Part shown: one piece after another, positions 30,710-39,376 of the stretch
Position numbering within the stretch: the first letter of the stretch is position 1
Layout of the letters: every line of letters starts with the position of its first letter
DNA from: Mogibacterium sp.
Lineage (GTDB): Bacteria; Bacillota; Clostridia; Peptostreptococcales; Anaerovoracaceae
DNA: 64,000 nucleotides
Reading direction: 5' to 3'
NCBI GenBank assembly: GCA_017512365.1
Contig: JAFWGQ010000049.1
Coordinates: 1 to 64,000, forward strand
The notes under the pieces: model-generated
Told to the model about the DNA's origin: nothing
Database searches by the model: none
What the model saw: the letters and a program-made list of their open reading frames with translations, nothing else
Translations under genes and position numbers: made by a program

Positions 30710-33574
30710 CTACTTTTTGCTGTAGTAGGTGTCCTCCATCGGAAGCGAAGTTCTGAGAACTCCGTCTCTTGCGTAGTAAGCTCCGGCGACGGCAGGCGCA
30801 GCAGGGATCGTGGTGATCTCGCCTATCCCCTTGGCGCCGTAGGCCGCGTCGAGCAGCTCATTCTTTTCTATATGTATCGCGTGTATGTCAGGGATGTCCG
30901 TTGCCCGCAGGAGGCCGAGCGTCCCGTATCTTGCCGTCGGCACGCAGTCCTCGAGCGGCCAGTGCTCGGTCAGGGCGTAACCCATGCCCATCAGTACTCC
31001 GCCTTCGATCTGGCCCGACATCGACAGAGGGTTCACCACTTTGCCGGCGTCAAACGCCGCGTAGATGTCAGTGACTCTGCCCTCCGCATCCAGTACAGCG
31101 ACATTCGTAGCGTATCCGTAAGCTATGTGGCTCTTCGGATTTGGCTTGTCCGAGCCGAGCTTGTCGGTCGGTTCGAAATATTCGTATTCGAATCTCCTCC
31201 CGTTAAAGCGTCCAAGGGTCTCTTCCGTGACCCCCTCTTCATCCATGGCTGCCTTCAGGAGCTTTGCCGCTTCCTTTACGGCCTCGCCCGTCACAAGGGT
31301 CTGCCTCGAGCCCGATGTCGTCCCGGAGTCAGGCGAATTGCCCGTATTGCTCGGTCCTACCCATATCTTCGTAAGCGGCAGCTCAGTAGCCTGGGCCACA
31401 TCCTGGATGAACACGGTCTGGCAGCCCTGCCCTATGTCCGAAGCCGCGGTGTATATCCAGACCAGACCGTCCTTTATCTCCAGAACAGCCCTTCCCTTGT
31501 CAGGAAGACCTACCCCGACTCCCGCGTTCTTCATGGCGCAGGCGATCCCGACCCTGTCTTCGGGGGCGTCATCGAAGTATGGCTTTACCGCGACGAGAGT
31601 TTCCTTCAGCGCCGTCGACACATCTGCTATCTGCCCGTTCGGAAGCTCCAGACCGGGCTCGATGGCGTTGCGGTATCTTATCTCCCACGGGCTTATGCCG
31701 ACCTTTTCGGCAAGCACGTTCAGAAGCGACTCGAGCGCGAACTGGCTCTGGCACACGCCGAAGCCCCTGAACGCTCCCGCAGGAGGGTTGTTCGTGTAAT
31801 ATCCGTGCCCGCGTATGTCCGTGTTGTGGTAATTATACGGTCCCACGCTGTGTGTGCAGGCTCTTTCGAGCACAGGCCCGCAAAGGCTTGCATAAGCTCC
31901 TGTATCGAAGTCTATGTCACAATCGAGAGCTTTCAGTATGCCGTTCTCATCGCATCCCAGGGTGAAGGTCCCTTCCATGGCGTGCCTTTTCGGATGCACA
32001 CGCAGGGATTCGCTCCGGCTGAATTTCGCCTTTACAGGTCTGTTGAACTTCAGCGCCGCCAGCGCGGAAATGTGCTGGGTCGTCACATCTTCCTTTCCTC
32101 CGAACCCGCCGCCTATGAGCTGGTTCTCGACGATTATGCGCTCCGGCGTATCCTCCCAGCCAAGCATGATGCTTACCTCATGCCTGGTATCGTAGGCGCC
32201 CTGATCGGTCGAGAGTATCTTCACTCCGTCTCCGTACGGGAACGATACCGCGCACTCCGGCTCGAGGAAGGCGTGCTCTGTGAAAGGCGTCCTGAAGGTC
32301 CCGGTCACAGTGTATGCCGATTCCTTCATCGCCTTCGCCGCGTCTCCCCTTACCACGTGTCTCTGCTGGCAGAGATTTCCGGCGGAGTGCACCTTCGGTG
32401 CGCCTTCGGCCTTAGCCTCGGCGATGCTCCTTACCGGCTCGAGCGGCTCGTATTCTATCTTTACGGCCTTCTTTGCCTGCTCGAGTATGTACGGGGACTC
32501 TGCGACCACAAGGCATATCGCGTCTCCCACCATCCTTGTAGTGTCACCTTCGGCTATCATGACATCCCAGTCCTGCTGGATATGCCCCACCTTGTTGTGC
32601 GGCACATCCTCAGCGGTCAGGACACCGAGGACTCCCGGCAATGACTCCGCCTTTTCCTTTATTATCTTCTTTACTACCGCCCTCGGATATCGGGATCTTA
32701 CCGCCGAGCAGTATGCCATCGGAGGCATCTCCGGATCCACCACGGTAAATATATTGCAGAGAGGCTCGTCTTTTCTGGAAACTGTCATGCCGATCCCGGT
32801 CAGTCCCTTTGCCGAGGCTTCCTCATATTCTTCTTTTGTCCAGCCGGCCAGCTCCATCATGAGATCCGGCCTGTCGGCAGGCACGAAATATTCAGGGCCT
32901 ATGTCATCAGGATACTTGCCGTATCCCAGGACCTTCTTCCTGACATCGATGCGGAACACGTTCTGCCCCACCCCGAACTCGGTGGATCTGCCTTTGTTTT
33001 CGTAATTCTCTATGCCTGACGCCAGCTCAGGGTCGTATTTCGAACCCACGACAGAGATGAACTCCTTCTGCTCCGGCAGCATCTTGCCGGTGAACTGGAC
33101 GACATCCCTTATCTCTTCTTCTCCCCTGAGGATGGCAGCGGCTCTTTTTATGCCCGTGATTATCTTCTTGTATCCGGTGCAGCGGCATACATTGCCCCTG
33201 ATCGCTTTTTTTATCTCAGTCGCGGACGGATCCGGGACTTTGTCGATCAGAGCCTTTGCTGCCATGACCATTCCCGGTATGCAGAAGCCGCACTGAACGG
33301 ATCCCGCCGTTCCGAAAGCGTATACGAAAGCTTCCTTCTCGCGCAGGGAAAGTCCTTCGACCGTGACTATGCTTTTGCCCGCCGCTCTTTCTGTCGTAAG
33401 GACGCACGATCTTACCGCATAGCCGTCCACCACGATGGTGCAGGTGCCGCAGGCCCCCTCCGAGCAGCCGTCCTTTACCGAGTACAGCTTAAGATCGTCC
33501 CTCAGATATCTCAGGAGGGGCTTGTTCTCTTCGGTCGTTCTTTCTGTTCCGTTTACTGTGAATGTATAAGCTAT
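30710..33574 (-). CDS. Selenium-dependent xanthine dehydrogenase (fused 2Fe-2S and Mo domains)
   Basis: 954 residues. The N-terminal domain binds two [2Fe-2S] clusters: C37, C42, C45, C57 and C95, C98, C130, C132. The molybdopterin domain has GGGFGGKED (Glu at the bovine XDH Glu802 position), LERACTH (Arg at the Arg880 position), GAFRGFG and GAKGIGEITTIPAAP with the base-catalyst Glu. These residues mark a true purine hydroxylase. There is no FAD domain, as in the Se-dependent XDH family. No ATG, GTG or TTG exists upstream of residue 48, which lies beyond the first cluster Cys. The frame reaches back to an ATA codon placed 7 nt after AGGAGG, with an in-frame stop just before it, so AUA is the probable start. 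Last gene of the merR-xdh operon. Confidence 0.88.
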   Translation of the reverse strand: MAYTFTVNGTERTTEENKPLLRYLRDDLKLYSVKDGCSEGACGTCTIVVDGYAVRSCVLTTERAAGKSIVTVEGLSLREKEAFVYAFGTAGSVQCGFCIPGMVMAAKALIDKVPDPSATEIKKAIRGNVCRCTGYKKIITGIKRAAAILRGEEEIRDVVQFTGKMLPEQKEFISVVGSKYDPELASGIENYENKGRSTEFGVGQNVFRIDVRKKVLGYGKYPDDIGPEYFVPADRPDLMMELAGWTKEEYEEASAKGLTGIGMTVSRKDEPLCNIFTVVDPEMPPMAYCSAVRSRYPRAVVKKIIKEKAESLPGVLGVLTAEDVPHNKVGHIQQDWDVMIAEGDTTRMVGDAICLVVAESPYILEQAKKAVKIEYEPLEPVRSIAEAKAEGAPKVHSAGNLCQQRHVVRGDAAKAMKESAYTVTGTFRTPFTEHAFLEPECAVSFPYGDGVKILSTDQGAYDTRHEVSIMLGWEDTPERIIVENQLIGGGFGGKEDVTTQHISALAALKFNRPVKAKFSRSESLRVHPKRHAMEGTFTLGCDENGILKALDCDIDFDTGAYASLCGPVLERACTHSVGPYNYHNTDIRGHGYYTNNPPAGAFRGFGVCQSQFALESLLNVLAEKVGISPWEIRYRNAIEPGLELPNGQIADVSTALKETLVAVKPYFDDAPEDRVGIACAMKNAGVGVGLPDKGRAVLEIKDGLVWIYTAASDIGQGCQTVFIQDVAQATELPLTKIWVGPSNTGNSPDSGTTSGSRQTLVTGEAVKEAAKLLKAAMDEEGVTEETLGRFNGRRFEYEYFEPTDKLGSDKPNPKSHIAYGYATNVAVLDAEGRVTDIYAAFDAGKVVNPLSMSGQIEGGVLMGMGYALTEHWPLEDCVPTARYGTLGLLRATDIPDIHAIHIEKNELLDAAYGAKGIGEITTIPAAPAVAGAYYARDGVLRTSLPMEDTYYSKK

Positions 33575-33587
33575 TTTTCAGCCTCCT
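33572..33587 (-). promoter_or_regulatory. Perfect Shine-Dalgarno with AUA as the initiation codon
   Basis: On the - strand AGGAGG (33582-33587), a 7-nt spacer CTGAAAA and ATA (33572-33574), followed by codons for AYTFTVNGTER, the usual N-terminus of a [2Fe-2S] hydroxylase subunit. TGA precedes ATA by two codons in the same frame, so no upstream start is possible. Confidence 0.7.
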
Positions 33588-33590
33588 GTT

Positions 33591-34136
33591 TTATTCTTCA
33601 TCTGTGATGATGCCGCGTATGTCCCTGATGACGCCCCGCGGGCACTTTACCGCGCACATGCCGCATCCGAGGCACTCCGCCGGATCTATCACCGGACTTC
33701 CGCTTTCTATGGTTACCGCTCCCGCCGGGCAGACCTTTTCGCAGATGCCGCATGAGATGCACGAATTATCGCAGGCTTCTCTTGCGGTCTTCCCCGCATC
33801 CCGGTTGCTGCACTTCGGCCGGATGATGTATTCCCTGTTCAGTATATCGATTATGTCCTGAGGGCAGGCCCTCTTGCAGAGTCCGCATCCCACGCACTTG
33901 TCCGCGTCGATGACAGGCGGCTTCCCGTCGCCTGTGATCCTTATGGCCGCAAGATGACAGGCGCTGACGCAGGAGCCTCCTCCGAGACAACCGTATCTGC
34001 AGCTGCTTATCCCGTCAGGGTAAAGTCCGAGTATGGCGCTGCAGTCGCGCGGCAGCGCTTCCCTGTCTATACCGTCCAGCAGAGGGCTTCCCCCTCTGCA
34101 CAGCACATATGCTGTTTTCTTGATCCTCTTCGCCAT
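33591..34136 (-). CDS. RnfB-like polyferredoxin
   Basis: 181-residue soluble Fe-S protein. It has an N-terminal CRYGCLGGGSCVSACHLAAI block like the C-terminal domain of RnfB, then CVGCGLCKRACPQDII, then CDNSCISCGICEKVCPAGAV, then CLGCGMCAVKCPRGVI: Cys for about four [4Fe-4S] clusters. No membrane helix. It lies 16 nt before the xanthine dehydrogenase and 14 nt after yqeB, so it is a likely electron acceptor or donor for the hydroxylase or for YgfK. Purine hydroxylation releases electrons and YgfK-type reduction consumes them; a ferredoxin between them makes sense but is inferred. Confidence 0.85.
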   Translation of the reverse strand: MAKRIKKTAYVLCRGGSPLLDGIDREALPRDCSAILGLYPDGISSCRYGCLGGGSCVSACHLAAIRITGDGKPPVIDADKCVGCGLCKRACPQDIIDILNREYIIRPKCSNRDAGKTAREACDNSCISCGICEKVCPAGAVTIESGSPVIDPAECLGCGMCAVKCPRGVIRDIRGIITDEE

Positions 34137-34150
34137 TTCCTCTGTCCGTG

Positions 34151-34942
34151 TTACAGGCGGTCGCCGGCATAGCCCATCACCGCTTCGAGCACGCCTCCGC
34201 CTATGGCAAGCGCCTTGTCCGATACGCTCATGTAGTCTATGATGTCTCCCCTGGGATCGACATCACCGGACTTGAGCCCCTTCGTGACCGGGACACCGTC
34301 CTGCAGAAGTCCCCTTATCATGCCGTCCGTCTTTGCCAGCACAGGCACTCCGTCGACATTTCCGACGCGGTCTCCCTCTTTTACGATATCGCCTATCTCT
34401 TTTTCCGGGTGGAATATGCCGTCCGCCGGGGCTTTGAGCAGACGGTTTATCGTCTGGCCTCCGATATTGCCCGGCACTCCGGTGTTCGCTATCGCAGAGC
34501 CCTCTCTTATGACCCTTCCCAGCGTATGCCCGCGCTTGGTCTCGACTACGGCATCACAATCAATGCCCGCCGTAAAGCCGGGTCCGACTCCTATCACGAG
34601 CGGAGCATCATCGATATCTGTGCCCGTGTTCACCTTCGCGAGTATCGCGTCCACGACCACTTCGGGCTTCAGGATCTCTGTGATCCCTGCCTTCGGGTCC
34701 GGCATGACGGGTATGACACCTCTTCCGAGGCAGTCTCTGACCTCTTCTTCGTTCTCCGCTCTTTCTGCCTTTACATCTTCGATCTGCGTGCTGCCAAGAC
34801 GGACCGCTTCAGAAAAAGCGACCGTCCTGCGCACCGCCAGAGGCACCGGCAGATCCGTCATCACTATGTCGAAGCGTGAGTGATGGAGCCTGAGCGCGAT
34901 CCCGCTCGCAAGATCGCCGGCGCCCTTGATAACTATAAGCAT
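34151..34942 (-). CDS. yqeB: EF2563/YqeB family selenium-dependent Mo hydroxylase maturation protein
   Basis: 263 residues. VIKGAGDLASGIALRLHHSRFDIVMTDLP opens the protein with a Rossmann-like nucleotide fold. DAPLVIGVGPGFTAGIDCDAVVETKRGHTLGRVI and the C-terminal AIGGGVLEAVMGY are signatures of the EF2563 family, found only in genomes with selenium-dependent molybdenum hydroxylases. As I recall, the E. coli YqeB is about twice as long because it also carries an XdhC-type domain; here that part is a separate gene at 49113-50141. It lies within the ygfK-to-xdh stretch. Its exact role (insertion of the labile selenium or sulfido ligand) is not established. Confidence 0.87.
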   Translation of the reverse strand: MLIVIKGAGDLASGIALRLHHSRFDIVMTDLPVPLAVRRTVAFSEAVRLGSTQIEDVKAERAENEEEVRDCLGRGVIPVMPDPKAGITEILKPEVVVDAILAKVNTGTDIDDAPLVIGVGPGFTAGIDCDAVVETKRGHTLGRVIREGSAIANTGVPGNIGGQTINRLLKAPADGIFHPEKEIGDIVKEGDRVGNVDGVPVLAKTDGMIRGLLQDGVPVTKGLKSGDVDPRGDIIDYMSVSDKALAIGGGVLEAVMGYAGDRL

Positions 34943-34956
34943 TATCCTGCTTTCTC

Positions 34957-34970
34957 AGCCCGTGCGGGCT
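34957..34970. other. Short GC-rich palindrome between ygfK and yqeB
   Basis: AGCCCGTGCGGGCT is a near-perfect palindrome in the 51-nt intercistronic gap. No T tract follows. It could be a small RNA hairpin or incidental. Confidence 0.3.
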
Positions 34971-34993
34971 GTCCTGATCCATATCTCCGGATA

Positions 34994-37987
34994 TTATCCG
35001 AGCAGGTATGAATACTCGTTCATTACGGTCTTGATGAAAGCGAGCGCTCCTTCAGGCAGGCTGCACTTCGGATCAGCTGTATCATAGTCGTCAGTGTTTC
35101 CGAAGAGCCTTACGCGTACCTTGCTTCCGCCAAGCGGCAGGAATCCGCTGTTCTCGCTGTCCCTGAAGTCCTCTTCGCTCCAGTAGAGAGTGAATTTGTC
35201 CTTGTACGGACGTCCGCTGTACGGACAGAAGATCGCGCAGTTGCCGCACTCGTTGCACATGCCGTCGACATGGAGGATCTGTGCTTTTGAGAACCCCTTT
35301 ACGTCGATCGCCACATTGGCCCTGTTCGGGCATACCTGTACGCATGATTCGCATATGGTCGGGCATCCGAGGCATCTAGGGTCAGGCTTTCCTTCAGGAG
35401 GATCAGCGAGCACGCCCTTCTTTTCCATCACGGAAGCCTTGTCGAGCTTATCGCCGAGCTCCGCGTATTTGTCGAACTTCACTCCGGCGATGGCTGAAGC
35501 TATCTTCTGCGCATGTCCAATCGCCTTTACGACTGTTGCAGGGCCAAAGCTGCAGTCTCCTGCCGCATACAGTCCCTGTACTGTCGTCATCATGTTCTCG
35601 TCCAGTACAGGATGTCCCTTCGCGTCGAGCTCGGCTCCCGCAGACTCATAGAGGCCTGTAAATACCGTTTCACCTACAGCGCAGATGACCGCGGTCGCAG
35701 GCACCTCCGTGAATTCTCCCGTGCCTTCAGGCGAGCGTCTCCCGCTCTCGTCAGGATCGCCGAGCCTGCAGATCTCGCATTTGAGCATGCCGCCTTCCAG
35801 ACCTTCCGGCGCCAGAAGCTCTTTGAACTCGACTCCGTCCTCAAGAGCCATCACCAGCTCTTCTTCGTCGGCCGGCATGTTCCTTCTGTCTCTTCTGTAT
35901 ACCAGGCGCACATTCTTCACTCCCGGCTGTCTCTTTGCGGCCCTCGCGACATCCATCGCGGTGTTGCCGCCGCCGACGACGGCTACGTCAGTGCCGAGCT
36001 CCACTGAGCCCGGAGCTGACTTGACAGCCTCGAGGAATTCAAGAGCATCGATCTCTTCTCCGTACTTCAGAGCCTTGCGTCCCGAAGCCCATGCACCTAT
36101 TGCTATGATAACATCGCCGAAGCCCTCGTCTTTGAGTTCCTTTACGGACTTTATCTCGCGTCCGGTGACCATCTTTGCGCCATAAGCCGAGCAGAGCGCG
36201 ACATCCTTGTCGAGCGCGTCATCGCCGATCCTGAATCCCGGGATCACATAGCGCGGGACGCCGCCCATCTTGTCGTTCTTTTCGAATACAGTTACGTCAG
36301 CGCCGGCGCGGCTGAGGAACGATGCCGCCGCGAGTCCCGCAGGACCTCCGCCGATGACAGCCACTTTCTTTCCTGTCGCAGCCGCTCCCTTGAGCGTCGG
36401 AAGCACCTTGTCGCATGCGGCTTCAGCGGCCATCAGCTTTACCTCGCGGATGCGGAGAGGCGAATCGTAATGGTTCCTCATGCACTTGGTCGCGCATGTA
36501 TGCGGGCAGAGCGTTCCTGTCGTAAACGGAAGCGCGTTCTTTTCGAGTATGATATTCAGAGCGTCCTCCGCTCTGCCTTCCTTCATGGCGTCAAGGTATG
36601 CAGGGATGTCCTGCCCGATCGGGCAGCTTGTGCTGCACGGCGCCGTGAAGCAGTCGAAGAGAGGCAGATCCTCGCCGTTCTTTCTGCTCGGTACCGGCTT
36701 GACAGGCTTGCGGTTGCGCTCGCCCTGAGACATCTCCACAAGCTTGCTGACCTTCGAAAGATCCACTCCGCTGAACCTCTTGCTGCCGCAGTCCATCACG
36801 AGATCCGCGATCTGCGACATCCTCTCGTAGCCGCCCGGCTTGAGTACTGTCGTGGCCATCGTGATAGGCCAGATGCCCGCGTCGAATATCTCCTTGATGT
36901 TGAAGTAGTCGGCTCCGCCGGAGAAGCTGATCCTGAGTTTGCCATTGAACTGCTTCGTGATCTTCTCTGCCAGATAGATGGTCAGCGGGAAGAGGCTCCT
37001 GCCGGACATGTACATCTCTTCTGACGGAAGCTCACCTGCCTTCACGTCTACCGGGAAGGTGTTCGTGAGCTTGACTCCGAACTCGAGTCCCTTCTCGTCG
37101 CAGAGCTTCTGCAGGCGCTCGAACATCGGCACGGCGTCCTCCCACTGGAGGTCTTCGAGGAAGTGATGATCGTCGAACGCTATGTAGTCAAAGCCAAGCG
37201 AATCGAGGCGCTTTCTGGCGAACTCGTATCCGAGCAGCGTCGGGTTGCACTTGATGAATGTGTTGAGGCCCTTCTCGGTGATGAGATACGAAGCTATCCT
37301 TTCGATCTCGTCAGGCGGGCAGCCGTGGAGCGTCGATTCTGTGATCGACTCGGAGATCCTTGCAGGGATGGCTTTTACGAACGCCTCATCGACGTTTTTG
37401 AGTCTTCCGTCCTTTACTGCAGCGAGGGACTCGGCCATCGCCTCTTTGAACACGTCTGTGTCCGAAGCGTCCTTCATGCCTTCGATGAACCTGTCGATCT
37501 TCTCGGTCTTGATGCCCTCGAGGTCGTAGCCTACCGACATGTTGAAGACGAAGGCGTCAGGATCGCCGAGACCGAGCTCCTTCGCGAGGATCTTGCAGAC
37601 GAACCACGCCTTTACGTATTCCTCGAACGCCTGAGGCACATAGAGCTCTGTCGACCACTCGCAGTTGTAGCACTCATCGGACGCGTTGATGCACGGCTTC
37701 GCCACGCATGCCGCAAGCTCAGCTCCGTCCATCTGCTGAACGGTCTTCAGCTCGAAGAACCTCGAGCCCGCGACGTACGACGCGATGATGTTCTGCGCAA
37801 GCTGGGTATTCGGACCGGCTGCCGGGCCGTAAGGCGATTCGATCTTTTCCTCGAATATAGGCAGGGCCTGTCCGTTAGTGTGTTTTACCATTTTGGAAAC
37901 ACCGAAGATGCTTCCGCTTCTGCCGTACTCTTCGAGCACCCAGTTGAGAAGATGCTTATACGGCATAGGTCTCATAATGTCACTCAT
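34994..37987 (-). CDS. ygfK: YgfK family Fe-S/FAD oxidoreductase (putative selenate reductase subunit)
   Basis: 997 residues, near the ~1030 of E. coli YgfK. Residues 1-430 form a TIM-barrel-like N-terminal part with SITESTLHGCPPDEIERI and FIKCNPTLLGY. Residues 445-530 hold a GltD-like Fe-S region (CFTAPCSTSCPIGQDIPAYL, LCPHTCATKC). FAD motif VAVIGGGPAGLAAA is at 542-555, and the NAD(P)H motif VAVVGGGNTAMDVA at 668-681. The C-terminal ferredoxin part has CLGCPTICESCVQVCP (872-887) and CNECGNCAIFCP (911-922). The family is required for anaerobic urate/purine breakdown in gut bacteria and probably reduces the purine ring intermediate; the selenate reductase name is historical. AGGAGG precedes the ATG. 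Cotranscribed with ssnA. Confidence 0.93.
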   Translation of the reverse strand: MSDIMRPMPYKHLLNWVLEEYGRSGSIFGVSKMVKHTNGQALPIFEEKIESPYGPAAGPNTQLAQNIIASYVAGSRFFELKTVQQMDGAELAACVAKPCINASDECYNCEWSTELYVPQAFEEYVKAWFVCKILAKELGLGDPDAFVFNMSVGYDLEGIKTEKIDRFIEGMKDASDTDVFKEAMAESLAAVKDGRLKNVDEAFVKAIPARISESITESTLHGCPPDEIERIASYLITEKGLNTFIKCNPTLLGYEFARKRLDSLGFDYIAFDDHHFLEDLQWEDAVPMFERLQKLCDEKGLEFGVKLTNTFPVDVKAGELPSEEMYMSGRSLFPLTIYLAEKITKQFNGKLRISFSGGADYFNIKEIFDAGIWPITMATTVLKPGGYERMSQIADLVMDCGSKRFSGVDLSKVSKLVEMSQGERNRKPVKPVPSRKNGEDLPLFDCFTAPCSTSCPIGQDIPAYLDAMKEGRAEDALNIILEKNALPFTTGTLCPHTCATKCMRNHYDSPLRIREVKLMAAEAACDKVLPTLKGAAATGKKVAVIGGGPAGLAAASFLSRAGADVTVFEKNDKMGGVPRYVIPGFRIGDDALDKDVALCSAYGAKMVTGREIKSVKELKDEGFGDVIIAIGAWASGRKALKYGEEIDALEFLEAVKSAPGSVELGTDVAVVGGGNTAMDVARAAKRQPGVKNVRLVYRRDRRNMPADEEELVMALEDGVEFKELLAPEGLEGGMLKCEICRLGDPDESGRRSPEGTGEFTEVPATAVICAVGETVFTGLYESAGAELDAKGHPVLDENMMTTVQGLYAAGDCSFGPATVVKAIGHAQKIASAIAGVKFDKYAELGDKLDKASVMEKKGVLADPPEGKPDPRCLGCPTICESCVQVCPNRANVAIDVKGFSKAQILHVDGMCNECGNCAIFCPYSGRPYKDKFTLYWSEEDFRDSENSGFLPLGGSKVRVRLFGNTDDYDTADPKCSLPEGALAFIKTVMNEYSYLLG

Positions 37988-38014
37988 GTTACTTTTCCCT
38001 CCTGTTGAAAGATC

Positions 38015-39355
38015 CTAGTACTTTCTGTGGTTGAGCTCGCCCCAGAGCTTTTTGCTCTGCTCGAGCGTCCATGCGTTTATGGCCTCTTCGTCGATGCCGA
38101 CGAATTCTCTGTCCTTGTAGAGGACCTTTCCGTTGATGATCGTGGTCCTGCAGTTCTTGCCCATCATGCCGAAGATCATGTGGCCGTCGATATTGTCCGC
38201 CGAGAACGGCGTGAACGGCTTGTAGTCCATGACGATCACGTCGGCCGCAGCTCCCTCTTTCAGGATGCCGAGAGGCTTTTTGAAGTATTTGGCCGCGATC
38301 TTCCTGTTGTTCTCGAAGAGCATGGTCACATCCTCGCCCCATGCAACGTTAGGCATCGCGGCGTTATGTCTCTGGATGATCAGGAAGACCTTGAGGCTCT
38401 CGAGCATGTCGTGGGTATACGCGTCCGTGCCCATTCCGACAGTGATGCCCTTTGCCATCATCTGCAGCACAGGCGCGCAGCCTACGGCGTTGCCCATGTT
38501 GGACTCAGGGTTGTTGACCACCATCGTGCCCGTCTCTTTGATGATATCCATCTCGGCAGGGCTAACGTGTATGCAGTGTCCGAGCAGGGTCTTCTCACCG
38601 AGGAGCCCGTTGTACAGGAGCCTGTTGACAGGTCTGCAGCCGTAATTCCTGAGGCTGTCGTAGACATCGTTCATGCCCTCGGCGATATGGATATGGAAGC
38701 CCGTCATGCCGTCGTTTGCTTCCACCATCTTTTCGAAGGTCTTGTCCGAGATCGTGAAGAGAGCGTGCCCGCCGAACATGGCCTTGATCATGTCGTCATC
38801 CTCATCCTTCGCCCACTTCGCGAAGTCAGCGTTCTCCTTTATGGCCTGAGCCGTCTTTTCCTCTCCGTCTCTTTCGGAGACTTCATAGCAGAGGCAGGAT
38901 CTCATGCCGAGCTCCTTCGCGACGTCTTTGATCGCGAACAGCGATCCCGGTATCTCGCAGAAGCTTGCGTGATGATCGAAGATCGTCGTTACGCCGTCTC
39001 TGATGCAGTCGAGGATGGTGGCGTACGCGCTGGCTTTGGTGCCGTCTATAGTCAGATGGCGGTCGATGTTCCACCACATGCCGTCGAGTATCTCGAAGAA
39101 GTTCGTCGGATTGTGGCCGTCTATCGCAAGGCCCCTTGCGAGGCCGGAATAGATATGAGTGTGCGCGTTGATGAGACCCGGCATAATGATGCCGCCCTTC
39201 GCATCGACGAATTCGGCGTCAGGGTAAGCCTTTTTCATGTCCGCGAGAGTTCCCACAGCCCTGATGACTTCGCCGTCAGTCACGACAGCTCCATCCTTAA
39301 GATAAGGGAATTCAGGGTCCCTCGTTATCACCTGTCCGTTACCTATTAAAAGCAT
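38015..39355 (-). CDS. ssnA: SsnA family aminohydrolase
   Basis: 446-residue amidohydrolase of the TRZ/ATZ group, always linked to ygfK and selenium hydroxylases. Metal ligands: NAHTHIYSG, GFHIHIAEG, LGHCIHVS and the Asp in GMGTDAYTHDM. The stretch GLARGLAIDGHNPTNFFEILDGMWWNID is a typical SsnA block. The C-terminal part has DVIVMDYKPFTP. AGGGAGG lies 8-9 nt before the ATG. It lies between xdhD and ygfK with short gaps. Proposed to deaminate or open a purine-derived intermediate. Distinct from the 8-oxoguanine deaminase at 22406-23767, to which it is only distantly similar. Confidence 0.93.
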   Translation of the reverse strand: MLLIGNGQVITRDPEFPYLKDGAVVTDGEVIRAVGTLADMKKAYPDAEFVDAKGGIIMPGLINAHTHIYSGLARGLAIDGHNPTNFFEILDGMWWNIDRHLTIDGTKASAYATILDCIRDGVTTIFDHHASFCEIPGSLFAIKDVAKELGMRSCLCYEVSERDGEEKTAQAIKENADFAKWAKDEDDDMIKAMFGGHALFTISDKTFEKMVEANDGMTGFHIHIAEGMNDVYDSLRNYGCRPVNRLLYNGLLGEKTLLGHCIHVSPAEMDIIKETGTMVVNNPESNMGNAVGCAPVLQMMAKGITVGMGTDAYTHDMLESLKVFLIIQRHNAAMPNVAWGEDVTMLFENNRKIAAKYFKKPLGILKEGAAADVIVMDYKPFTPFSADNIDGHMIFGMMGKNCRTTIINGKVLYKDREFVGIDEEAINAWTLEQSKKLWGELNHRKY

Positions 39356-39376
39356 ATTTCATCCTCCCTTCATGCA

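Noticed and set aside
33433-33574. Frameshift or truncation of the xanthine dehydrogenase N-terminus
   Set aside because: The reading frame is intact through all cluster Cys back to the AUA with a perfect ribosome site, so no frameshift is needed.
33572-33585. Selenocysteine read-through of the TGA upstream of the xanthine dehydrogenase
   Set aside because: The TGA lies between the Shine-Dalgarno and the start codon and no coding continuation exists upstream; selenium in this enzyme class is a cofactor ligand, not selenocysteine.
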